This document shows, one piece after another, positions 13,601 to 24,020 of a stretch of DNA of 64,000 bases. The translations under genes were made by a program, and so were the position numbers. This DNA is from Nymphalis io (Eukaryota > Arthropoda > Insecta > Lepidoptera > Nymphalidae), in NCBI RefSeq assembly GCF_905147045.1, contig NC_065889.1:6081001-6145000 (forward strand). Direction: 5' to 3'. A model generated the notes under the pieces. It was given only the letters and a program-made list of their open reading frames with translations. It was not told where the DNA came from and made no database searches. Position 1 is the stretch's first letter; the number at the start of each line of letters is the position of its first letter.

Positions 13601-16600
13601 AACAACTTTCGACCGATTAATGAAGCAATTAAATGATATTTCTTATACAGTTTGAATAATTTAAGACTAATGCTTTCTCTGTTCAATAAATACTACATTA
13701 ACATTTAGTTTTATTAATTTAAATAAAATAAAATTTTGAATATATTAGAAATCAAGTTAAACATCTCCATAATGTGTGACCTTGACATCACAGTTATGAA
13801 TTTCACTTTTCTCTGTATAATGTGAACTCATGTTTGGTTGGTAAAAGTGAAAGTTTATTGCAGGAAAATCGAGTTGGCCCCTCCTTTACCGCCAAAGCGC
13901 AAGTCCGCGAACGACAACTCCCTACTAGGACTGTCCATAGACAGGTATAATTAGTTATTAAGTTTTAATGCTTTATGACCACTTTCACTTCCCTTCCTGT
14001 TAGGAAAAGTGACAATTATCTGCACTAACGGTACTAACATGTTGAAAATAAAAGTTTTTTTTTTTATAAAGATACAATATACTTTAAATTTTTTTTTCTA
14101 GATTATCACTTCAATCCCACAGCAGTGGCTCTCTAGATTCAATGCTCAATGTGTCTAATGATGAAGACAGAAATACACACGATTCTATGAACCATGAAGT
14201 ATTTGTTACTCCGCCTAACTCTGATTTAGTGGGTTAGTAGTCTAAACTATATCAAAGTAATTTAATATAAATGTTTCTTTTTCTAATCTTCTTTTTATTG
14301 TTGTTTTTGTTATTTGGAACATATCAAATAAATCAAAGAGTTAAGATACAAACTGTAATTGACTCAACTTAAATTTATGAGAAAATTTTCAAGTATTATA
14401 AAGTCATTGATACCAAAATCTTGATTATGGTTTTGTTTATTGTTTAATTTTAAGAGATTTTTACGTATTTATTTTATCTCGTTTGTTTAATTTTAAATAT
14501 TATATAAAAATATATATATTTATGAATAACAGGCATATGCAGTTGCAATAACATGAACGAAATGCGAACCTCAGTGGAGTCGCACGAGTCTCACATGAAC
14601 AATGTCCACGGTCACTCCAACCACAATCGGTGAGTAAACAATACCCGGCTGGCTCCGAACTCGACAGGCTTTGGTTGTTCAATTGCATAATTATGACAAA
14701 TTTACTTTATCTTTCTCCTCTATTTTTGTTCAGTCTATTTATCGTGCATTTTTTTTTTATTTAAAGTTTCTCCAACGAATCCGGTTTCGTGTCGGTCGGT
14801 CACTCGGAGATATCAACAGAACACAGTTTTACATCGACATTCTCTTCGCATCACTACTCTAGTCATACGGACAGGTGACATATTATGCATCACTCACGTC
14901 ACGTTTTGTTCCCACACTTGTTTGTTTGTTTTATGTTGTACACTCACTTGTTTGCATTACATTTTCGATAACTAAGGAATTCGATTTGGTATCGTTATCA
15001 TTTTTATTAAAAATATAGTATAGTAATTAAATTATTGATTAAAATTAAAAAAAAAAACAGGATCTAAATATGATATAATACCAGATGAAATTCCGCAATC
15101 GCCGGACACAATTATTTAATTTCACTATTAACTCCTCTCACCTTACCTTTGGTTTCGATTGTTTCGTGTCATGCTTCCTGTTATTGTTTGCAGTACTTTT
15201 GAAAGTACAGAGTATGTGAGCGAAATGAAGTGCACTCTGCAGAGCGTTGAGGGCCGCATGTTCAGTGTGAACTCTGTGGCCGCGCACAACTCCTCAAAGT
15301 GAGTGTCCGCCGGCGCCTCGAGCTCCGGCTTGGGACATTTGTTTTTATTGCTTTGTCGTCTGTTTTTGATTGTCATAATTACGAACATTACACTGATTTG
15401 AATCGGATTCATTCCGTTAGTCAGACTTATTTAATTTTTTTAAATTTATTTTATTTATTAATTGTTTAACTTAAGATTGAAGGTAGGCGGGATGGATTTA
15501 TAATTTTGGTGTACTAATAAGGTTCTTCATTTTTTATATTATATTCGGGTTTCAGCCGTGATCATACGTGATCCTTTTTTTCAGCTTTCCTCGACTCTTT
15601 GACAGAATTGCCCTTGTCACGAGCTATATGAATATAATATATAAAATGGTTACTATAATACATTGCGAAAGTATAAAGTGGTGTAAAGTTCGGTTTTAAA
15701 TTATAAGATCAAAAGAAATTATAAGATCTCACTTTTATATCATATACTGTTGCTAGAAATATATTACCATTACTTGAAAATATTTATTATTTAAAAAAGA
15801 AATAATAGATATTTAAAATTACATAACGATTTCGAAATCATTTACTTATCATCATAGACAGTTTTGTCACTAATATTCTTAATAAGTAGCACAAATTGCA
15901 CGTTGCAAAGATGTATGTGTTAGGTTTACTTGGACTGTGTGCCGTTGAACTATTATGATAAATTAGTAGTATTTATAGAAAATTTAGAAAAAAAAACCAG
16001 TACAGTAACGCGTGAGTAAAAGTAGCTTATTTAGACAAAAATGCAATGACAACTTTTGTTAACATTGTCTAGCTAAGAGTTGTAATTTCTAAAATGGAAT
16101 ATCTACTCGATTTTTGTTTATAAGATGAATGTAAATATTACAGATTATTTATATTCTGGTGACTTTCTTACATATTATATTTAAAAAATAAAAGTAGAGT
16201 CGAGTGATTTCGTTAATGAGAGTCCGTGTCCGCAGACTGGCGAGCATCACGTCGGACGAAAGCGAGACGCCGCCCGAGCTGCCCGTCAAGACGCGCCGCG
16301 CCGTGCGCGCCGATATGCAGCAGTACTTCCCCAACGTCGAGATCAGGTGCTCCTCTACATATATATATCATGTATATATCATCATTATTTGACTGCCTCG
16401 TGGCTACATGTGAGGTCGCAGACTCGGAGGTCCTGGGTTCGAATCCCAGGTCGAAAATTCTCAGTAGCAGCCCGGAGTCTGGAAGTTGGAAGTGTGTGGA
16501 GTGTACACACTACACTCCCGTGCCTCTTAAAGCACGTAAAGCTATTGGTAAGCTTGTGCACTTTAATATGTCCTGCGCAATTGGCTAATCTCTCTTGAAT

Positions 16601-19600
16601 TTCTCCGTCGTGGCCGAAATCGGTTCAGAGGACATTATTATTATTTTAAATCATGCATATCGTAATATGTTACTTTTGATATTGAGATTGAGATATATAT
16701 TTCAATCTCATTCAAAATCAAAGCCCGAAAAAAAAACTTTTTGCGTAGAAAATATCTGAAAATTTAGTAACAAGCTAACCGTTTGATCACACAGGAAAAC
16801 GCCACCGTTCTCGCTGCACGAGGCGCGGCCGCACACTCTCGCAGAGCACAATCACCAGCGACCGCCGCCACTACCACTCAAAAAGAAACACAGTCAGTAT
16901 CTGTATAATAAGAATGTCGCGTATCGCGCGTCTAAAGTATACATAATTATGTATCGTCTATTTTATTACACCTTGTAGTATACTTTTATTGTTTGTGTAT
17001 AAGAAATGAATAAAAAACACAGTATTTTAAAAATACAAGTATGGTTTGCATAAAGAATACTGTGTGCGATCAGAAAATATTTCTTTATTGAAGGAAAAAG
17101 TTATATAATAGTTATCCTTTCCAAAAGAATTTAAAATCACAAAATCAGTTTAATTGGTTAATACGACGTAATAAGGCCGGTGCCTTGACTGTCGCTCTAT
17201 ATTGTATTGTAATGAATAAAAAAAAAATACTTCATACTTATTGGTTTTGATCAAACTTTTTTACAAGTTGCAAAAATCCTTATACTTGTTCTTAGGTCAT
17301 TAATAAATATATCGAATTTAAAGTATATAACAAGTTTACACTTTGTTAGCGTAAAGGATTCTTGTGTTGTTGTTTTAGATGTATGTATGAATGTCACTAT
17401 AGTGATGTTTTTGACTGCATGTAGCATATTTGTTGAAAGTGAGAATGTGGAATCTTTTCTATTTCACGAGCAAATGCTATTTACGGAAATGTACACGACT
17501 TTCAAGTGTATGTGTTTCTAATTTTCTATTTCTAATTTGTCTTTAAAACTCTTGAATATATGATAAAATAATATTGTCGGTATGGTTTACTGTTCCACTT
17601 TGTCCTCTGTTAATGTTTGGCTACTGGGAAATTCTCAAATGAATCAATAATAATATTTATACAGTTAATTCGTTAAAAGATATAACTACCTGTGCCGTTA
17701 AGAATTGTTTATTTTTAATGGTATTGTATATAGTGTAACAGTTCAATAATTATTTTTTATTTTAATTCTTTTCTCTTTCTCTTACATTAGTAATTTAACC
17801 GAATTAACTGTCTCTTGTATGCCAAAATCGGGGATTATTAATGTTTAATTAAGTGGGGGTTATAACGGCATGTTTGTCTGTTGTGCCGGTGCGGCGCCGC
17901 AGTGTTTCAAAGCGTCGCGTACAGCGGTGAGTGGAATGCATGCTCGCTACTGCCTCCCACAGCCCGCCAGATGCGAGATACCTCAGCCTAGCGCTGCTAT
18001 ACCCTCGGATACGGTAGTCCAACTAGTTGCAACATTGTCTTATAAACGTCTGTACTGCGAAATAATGCAGCAATTTTTAATTGTTTCATGACTCAATAAA
18101 TACTTATGTCAATAATAATATTATAGTAAATAATTTTAATGTGTTATATAAATATAATGTGTTATATATAATTTATATATTGTGTCTATTTCGCATAGAT
18201 AAACTTCATTTTAATGAAACTTAAGTCAGTCAACTGGTTAGACCGTTAGTATCTGAGAGTAATTTAGCGGTGAAACTCGTCGACTCCAAATAATCGGACG
18301 GATTGGAGAACTTCATGTGCCTCTAGCTTTCACGATACATTTTCATACCAATAAAACTGCTTGCTTATCACAATATGGCTTACGCTGCTTTATTTTGTGT
18401 CTGTTAATAATACAAACGGAATTTCGCGTAGTTAATTATCACCTGAGATGATGAATGTACTTAACGCTTCATTACGGCGCCTTTGCTGTTTTATTAGGCG
18501 GCATAGAAGAACATGTTACGCATTTGTTACTAGACAACGTTTTTTTGGCAATTTTATTTTTATATGATTTTATATTTCGAACAAATTTTTTCAGTAATGG
18601 CTTACATGGAAATGTTTGGAAACTGCAGTCACACGCTCAACGCTCACCCTCCGATCAATCCCGAGGCTCCACCGGACATGTTTAGGCATTCAATACACAC
18701 GTATAATTTAACGAGGTAAAATTATTTTATAGTAAATTTCTGTTTTATATCAGTGTTAGCAATACATATTGACTTATTGTAGAATCCGTTTATTGAATAC
18801 GGTAGAGAATCCGTTTTTGTTATCTTGTGTCAATAAACTGTAACTAAGCTGATGACATTGTTAATTAAAACATATCATATGTCGGTCAATGCTCAATATT
18901 TTTTTAATCTTTTGATTCTATGTAAATACAAATAGTAACTTAAGCGTGATTTAATATTAGTCCTAATATTTTTTGTGTATATTTGATAACGGGCGTATGT
19001 TTCCGTAGTGCACAACATTCGAGTACTGGAGCGATAAGCGTGGGTCACCACCAGATGCAAAGGACTATGGCTTCGTCGTTAACGGTTCAACATTTGAGTA
19101 CACCACCATTAAGGTTTGTATACCCATAATTTTAACTCGTCTGGGTATGTACTATCCACTCATCAGATATTCTACCGCAAAACAACAATACTTGGTATTG
19201 TTGTGTTCCGGTTTGAAGGGTGAGTGAGCCAGTGTAATTACAGGCACAATGGACATAACATCTTAGTTCCCAAGGTTGGTGGGGCATTGGCGATGTAAAC
19301 GATGGTTAACATTTCTTACAATACCAATGTCTATGGGCGTTGGGACCACTTAATATCAGGTGGCCCATGTGCTCGTCCGCCTACCTATACTGTAAAAAGA
19401 AAATAAAAAATAAAAACAAAATATACTTTTTCAAATAGGCTCTCACAAGTACTTTTGTATTGTCATAGAGGAACTTTTAGAATCGACAAAAGACTCGAGG
19501 AAACTCCTCGTTTCGTCCTTATTTCTTGTTTTAGTAATTAAAATTTATTATAATATTTCTTATTCATTAATGATTTTATAACGTGAACTTGAAATTGTCT

Positions 19601-22600
19601 ATGTGTTAAATGATAATCTCGTAATTTTTATGTTACCCTTTCAACCTATAAATCCTCCACTCCAAAATTATTTTTAAATGTTTTCGTTTCCTTATCAATT
19701 ATGTAGAATGTAATATTTTTAGTAGTTGACTATCAAGTTATGTTATTTTTTATAATGGAGGACCATGAGACAAGTATTTAAAGATTAAAAATATTGTTGC
19801 TAAATACATGTCATTTGATTGACAGTGGTTCTGAAGATAGTGTCAGTATGAAGACATCGAGCAGAACTAGTCCAGTACCTCCCGAGCCTCCAGCGCTACC
19901 ACCAAAGATGAATAAGACTAAACAGGTACATAGTCAACAAACATTTATTAATCACATTACATGAACATGTAATTAGACATTTATAATTGATATATATATT
20001 TGTTTATTTGTCAGATATCAATGAATTCGAGCAATGAACTTTTACCCCCACCTTCACCGCGGCCGTCTTCAAATAACAGTTCAGCTGATGAATCTATGCT
20101 CAATAACGTGGTGCGTTATCAATTTAGATTTTCTTTAATTGTACTATTACGTTTGATACGATAATGAAAATATTTTCTATATACAGAGTACAGACGATTT
20201 GTATGTGAGCTCGTCATCTCCGGGCAAGTTTCCCGTCGACGAGGAGGAATTAGATAGACTCGTGCCTCTGCCTTCTCCCGTGCCTTCACAGGTATGTTTA
20301 TAAAATTTATTATACAAATGGATTACAACAACGACATTTATTTTTACTAAAGTAGTTAATTTTACAAACTAGTTATTTAAACAAAAAATATATCTATATT
20401 TATAGAGAAGTGAAAGCAGCACAGAGCCTGTACAGCAAGTATCCGAAGCAAATGACACAATCACATCCGATTCTGACGATATTATCCTGCAGACGGACGT
20501 TAGTGGTTGGCTCCTTTTGAAGGGTACCACCAAAGAGGGTTCCGAAGTGCGCGAAGTACGCGGTGGTCACCCAGACGCCTTAATAGTACTCGCTACTAAA
20601 GCTACCAAAGGTACTTTGTTTAATATAACAAATCCTTGCAACATATTTTGTCTTCATTATTACAGTCTTACCAATATTTGGGACAAGGTTAAATTTAAGT
20701 ATTGACAATTGATGCCAATTTTTTATAATAAGTTAACTAATACGGGAAAACGGTTTTAAACATTCATTGGAAGATAACAAAGCATGTCTTAGTCATTTCA
20801 TATAATAAGAAAGTATGGACGAAGCACAATAAAAAATAAATAAACATCTTATTTATAAGACAGTAAATTTTAAATAAAAAAAAGAGAATTGGCATCGCTT
20901 TTAACCTCTTAACTTTCATGCTTTCACTTTACAGAAACGGACGAGTGTAAGTGAATCATAGTATGAGGGCTGACAGACACTAGCTGGTTGAATACTAATA
21001 TTATTTTTATAGCTTAGCTGGTCTCGCTTCATATGGTTTTTAGAGGCACTTGTTATGTAAATTATATAAGTACTATATTACTGAATATACTAAACTTTCA
21101 CGCGATTCGCTGGCGTTCAAACTCACACTTTTAATAAACAAAGAGCATGATATTTTAAATTTAGATAATATATTGATATTTGTATCTATGAAATATATAA
21201 TGATAAATAGTAATTCGCATAGTGTTTGAAGCACATGGCTTTAGCTTAGTATTAGTGTGACACATTTTGTTTGAAATAGCTTTAGATATATTAGTTTGCA
21301 AACAAAATAGTGTTACCAGTTTGAAAATTTAGCTTTGCCTTTTTATAACGTTGATGTGAACGGAGTAGAGAACATTTTTTTATATTGTAAGCGTCATTAG
21401 TTTTTTTAAATACATTATTAAATTAATCGCTTTTTATGATTAATAAAATAATAGTTCATTACTATTTTTACACTAATCTCTTGACAACACTGAAAGTTAC
21501 AAAAAGAAAACAATATTGTAATAAATGCACACGTTCACACCAATCGTTAGCTCAAACGAGTATTTCTTTACCGCCTATGTCTCAATACAATTCTATGTGC
21601 ACAGATTTCGCGTATCAGGAAGCATTTCTGGCGACGTACAGGACGTGGGTGTCTCCGGGCGAGTTGGTGCGCAAACTGGTGCGGCGCGCGCACCACTACC
21701 GCCCGCGACCGCACGAACTGCGCTCCACGCTCAGCCTGCTTACGAGGGTCGTGGCCGATCTCACGTGAGTTATAGAATATAGACATAAGTCTGGTACAAG
21801 TTGAAAATGTTAATTATTGTGTTTGTAATTATCATTTGGAATACAAGAATTGCGCGCGTCGCCGGCATACACACTGTTGCGGGCAGACAAAAGAGATATA
21901 CCATTTTTCTTATTACGAAAACAAACATTTAGTAATTCAGTATTCAGGTCAATTCACTGTTATAATATATAAAGTAGTGATGACTGTATATATTTGTTCT
22001 GTAATCCCAATAACTCTCTTAAGTATTTCTAGCAGATTATGTTTATTTTTAGAATGGCTGACCTAGAACGAACGTTAATGCAGGAAATTATGGAATTCAT
22101 TTATTGGCTCGTTGAAACGGAGGAGCTCCCTATATCAAAAGCTCTAAGACAAATATTAGTCGATAAACAGAAACAATTACATTTCCAAAATGTAAGTATT
22201 TATTTATAAACATGTGTCTATAATGTGAATATGTACGAATTAATAAAATGTTTGTTTTTATTTTACAGACAAATAACAAATACGAATACGACATGCCCTG
22301 TTATGGTACCGTATCCCTTCGTCGGGACACGTTATTAGACTTCAAAGCTAGTGAGTTAGCTGAGCAGATGACGCTACTAGACTCAGCTTTATTTGTTCGT
22401 ATAACCACCGCGGAGGTGCTCTCCTGGCCGCGCGACCAGTCCGAGGAGAGCTCGCCCAATTTGACGAGGTTTACCGAGCACTTCAACAAGATGAGTTACT
22501 GGGCACGCTCCAGGATATTAGAGCAAGTGAGTTTCACTATATTGTGGAATGATTACTTCTAAAATCACATCATGAGTTTAAGAGAGGGTTGGAGGAAATC

Positions 22601-24020
22601 CAGTGTATTTTGTAAAAATTTAAAATTTGTGACTATATAATAATTCGAAAACCATCATTGGGAACTTTAATAACAAATATTGAATCTTTACATTTCTGTT
22701 TATATTTATTCGTATAAGTGTTTTTAATACGTTCGGATTTTTCAGTACGAAGCGCGCGAGCGGGAGAAGTACGCGAGCAAGGTGCTGAAGGTGATGAAGG
22801 CTCTGCGCAAGCTGAACAACTTCAACTCGTACCTGGCGCTGGTGTCGGCGCTGGACTGCCCGCCCGTGCGGCGCCTGGGCTGGCCGCGCGCCGTGGCCGA
22901 CGCGCTGCGCGACCACTGCGCGCTCATCGACTCCTCGCACTCCTTCCGCGCCTACCGCAACGCGCTCGCCGACACGCAGCCGCCCTGCATACCCTACATG
23001 TGACTGCTTTGAAACTACAACATTACTGACTCTCTTATAAACAAAACTTTTGCTATAGATGACATACACAGTTTCTTAATGTCACGTACATTATTTACTT
23101 AGAAAAGTAACACATATAGCTTTGATATTTTATTAATTTACAAATTTATATATTTTTACAGCGGCCTATTTCTTCAAGACCTTACGTTCGTACACGTGGG
23201 GAACCCGGATTTACTTCCCGACGGCAGTATTAATTTCACGAAACGATGGCAACAGTATAATATAATGGAAAACATGAAACGTTTCCACAAAGAGTGAGTC
23301 CCTCGAAACAAAACATATAGAATTACGTTTTATCGTATTTACTGATTATAGTGAAACGAAATTACATTTAATTTCCAGGCAGTACAAGTTCAAGAAGAAC
23401 GAGCGCATCCAGGCAATGTTCAACGAGTTCGACGACGTGCTCAGCGAGGAAACCATGTGGCAGATCTCGGAGACCATCAAGCCGCGCGGCGGGCGCTCGC
23501 GCAACGCGTCCGCGCCGTCGCCGCCCGCGCCGCCCGCGCCCGCGCCGCCCGCCGCCGCCACGGCCGCCACGTGCGTACCCACATGTGCTACGCTTTATTT
23601 TATACCAATATGATTAACATCTAGGTCCCATCAATTGTCCGGAATTTTTATTAATTTATGAAATCGGTAGGTGGCCGATCAAACCGCCACCTAGTGGTCA
23701 CCATCGTCACTAGACATTATCGCTGTAAGAGAATGGGTGGTACCTACCCAGACGTGCTTGCTCAAAGCCCTACCACCAAGTGTAAATTAAAAGTAGTCTT
23801 GCAATCTTCGGCTTATAAATTATGTCTCTTATAAAAAATCATGCCGATTGATCTTTTGCTGCATATAAAACGGCCAAAGCAATAAACAGACCTTTATATT
23901 TATAATTTTACAAAAATATCAGATTTGCCATTTTAATTGTTAATGAATCGAAGGTGTACGTAAAGAATGTTTCTTGCAAGATTACGACATTCATCAGTAT
24001 GTCTTTATTTCTACAGGTAA
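1030..24020 (+). CDS. C3G: Rap guanine nucleotide exchange factor 1 (C3G orthologue), 25 coding exons
   Basis: Exchange factor for Rap1-type small GTPases, recruited by Crk adaptors to phosphotyrosine signalling sites. Coding exons by splice site and phase: 1030-1687, 8770-8938, 11233-11341, 11556-11664, 11865-12179, 12808-12955, 13864-13944, 14102-14232, 14533-14629, 14767-14874, 15194-15298, 16236-16346, 16795-16892, 18595-18715, 19009-19113, 19826-19925, 20015-20110, 20187-20291, 20406-20610, 21605-21764, 22053-22191, 22269-22526, 22746-22999, 23162-23293, 23379-23570, then 24017-24020. All phases agree, giving about 1369 aa. Order: basic N-terminus (1-219); helical N-terminal domain (about 300-420, with KLEMLP as in vertebrate C3G); four PxLPxK Crk-SH3 ligands near residues 510, 690, 738 and 844; IMAYM segment (about 747) as in mammals; REM module (about 955-1090); CDC25 catalytic domain (about 1110-1345); Pro/Ala-rich tail. 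Identity rests on domain order and Crk motifs. The exact 5' end and isoforms are inferred. Confidence 0.88.
1759..1992 (+). repeat. Dispersed retroposon family B
   Basis: Runs from CTGGTGGTAGGGCTTTGTGC to CGTCCGCCTTCCTATTCTAC and an A-rich tail. At least six other copies in both orientations occur in this window, with the A-rich end always on the same side, as for a SINE-like element. Confidence 0.75.
4700..4936 (+). promoter_or_regulatory. Candidate alternative promoter and non-coding first exon of C3G
   Basis: A CpG-dense block (about 4708-4835) stands out sharply in AT-rich intron 1. It is followed by TATTTATAAA at 4842-4851, and a consensus donor GTGAGT begins at 4937. This is the expected layout for an alternative TATA promoter and short first exon that would splice to 8770. 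There is no in-frame ATG with a long open frame, so translation would start downstream, for example at the in-frame ATG 8886 or in exon 3. Inferred from sequence only. Confidence 0.4.
6481..6789 (-). mobile_element. Complete tRNA-derived SINE (family A) with target-site duplication
   Basis: On the minus strand it begins with a tRNA-like head (GCCGAG, then box A-like GGCCCAGTGG and box B-like GGTTCGAGCCC) and ends near CAGCCTGTGAATG. It is flanked by the 14-base direct repeat TTTATATATATCAT at 6466-6479 and 6790-6803. Nearly identical to the copy at 28932, so recently active. The open frame inside (6503-6688) is part of the element, not a gene. Similar tRNA-derived SINEs (Metulj) are known in Heliconius; the exact family is not assigned. 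Confidence 0.85.
7790..7900 (-). repeat. Fragment of a lepidopteran dispersed repeat
   Basis: The reverse strand reads GCAAAAACAGGTGCACTC then GACGGAAATCCGACACGACC. I recall this block from many butterfly and moth sequences, probably the same family as 16388-16640. Recognition is from memory, so confidence is modest. Confidence 0.4.
8939..11232 (+). other. C3G intron 2
   Basis: About 2.3 kb of AT-rich DNA between the donor GTCAGT and the acceptor TTCCAG. Apart from the CpG-richer patch at 9690-10060 nothing specific was recognised. Confidence 0.6.
9690..10060 (+). promoter_or_regulatory. Possible further alternative 5' exon of C3G in intron 2
   Basis: This patch has more CpG than its surroundings. 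It contains an ATG at 9956 opening a short frame (MSNTVRSPVGFWINKR) before a consensus donor GTAAGC. The phase at that donor does not match exon 3, so if used the exon would probably be 5' UTR, with translation starting at the strong AACATGG context inside exon 3 (about 11265). Low confidence. Confidence 0.2.
12309..12560 (-). repeat. Dispersed retroposon family B in a C3G intron
   Basis: Reverse orientation: T run, then ATAGAATAGGAAGGCGGACG through to CCTACCCAGACGAGC. It lies between exons 5 and 6 of C3G. Confidence 0.75.
13881..13897 (+). other. C3G: First Crk-SH3 ligand motif of C3G
   Basis: Exon 7 encodes PPLPPKRK, a match to the PxLPxK class-II ligand bound by the first SH3 domain of Crk. 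Three more copies lie in exons 12 (PPELPVK), 13 (PPPLPLK) and 16 (PPALPPK). Four such motifs are the hallmark of C3G and tie this gene to Crk adaptor signalling. Confidence 0.8.
16388..16640 (+). mobile_element. Another tRNA-derived dispersed repeat (family C) next to C3G exon 12
   Basis: GACTGCCTCGTGGCTACATG followed by GGTCCTGGGTTCGAATCCCA has tRNA-like boxes A and B. The body contains a block around GGAGTCTGGAAGTTGGAAG, common in lepidopteran genomes. It begins about 40 bases after the exon 12 donor. Confidence 0.6.
17903..17926 (+). CDS. C3G: Candidate 24-nt cassette microexon of C3G
   Basis: A CCGCAG acceptor and a GTGAGT donor bracket exactly 24 nt. Entered in the phase left by exon 13 it reads MFQSVAYS with no stop and returns the same phase, so exon 14 can follow with or without it. 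Skipping it gives the HIMAYM junction known from mammalian C3G, so the skipped form is probably the default. Local base composition is GC-richer than the surrounding intron. Confidence 0.35.
19138..19400 (+). repeat. Dispersed retroposon family B in a C3G intron
   Basis: Plus orientation, from CTCGTCTGGGTATGTAC to CCTACCTATACTG with an A-rich tail. It lies between exons 15 and 16 of C3G. Confidence 0.75.
20610..21604 (+). other. C3G intron between exons 19 and 20
   Basis: About 1 kb of AT-rich intron; GTACTT donor and GTGCACAG acceptor. Nothing else recognised. The preceding exon holds the start of the REM module. Confidence 0.5.
21605..23570 (+). CDS. C3G: C3G REM and CDC25 catalytic exons
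   Basis: Exons 20-25 encode the exchanger. Exon 20 (FAYQEAFLATYRTWVSP) and exon 21 form the REM helices that brace the catalytic core. Exons 22-24 carry the CDC25 signatures: FKASELAEQMTLLDSALF, the LTRFTEHFNKMSYWARSRIL block, a block resembling VLKVMKALRKLNNFNSYLAL, and the PYIGLFLQDLTFVHVGNPD block with the TFVHVGNPD loop that inserts against the GTPase switch. All these elements are present, so the domain looks catalytically competent. Exon 23 is markedly GC-rich at third positions compared with its neighbours. Confidence 0.9.
23571..24020 (+). other. C3G 3' terminal choice: last intron or readthrough
   Basis: After a Pro/Ala-rich stretch the exon meets GTGCGT at 23571. Splicing to the CTACAG acceptor at 24011-24016 yields ACG TAA, ending immediately. 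If the donor is ignored the frame runs 13 more codons and stops at 23613. Either way the C-terminus is nearly the same. A degraded family-B retroposon lies inside (23660-23782). Confidence 0.5.
23660..23782 (-). repeat. Partial, degraded family B copy
   Basis: TGGCCGATCAAACCGCCACC, then GGGTGGTACCTACCCAGACG and CCCTACCACCA mark the two ends; the middle is deleted. Confidence 0.6.

Noticed and set aside
22620..23069. Minus-strand 149-codon frame
   Set aside because: Antisense of the GC-rich CDC25 exon 23; the plus strand is clearly the coding one.
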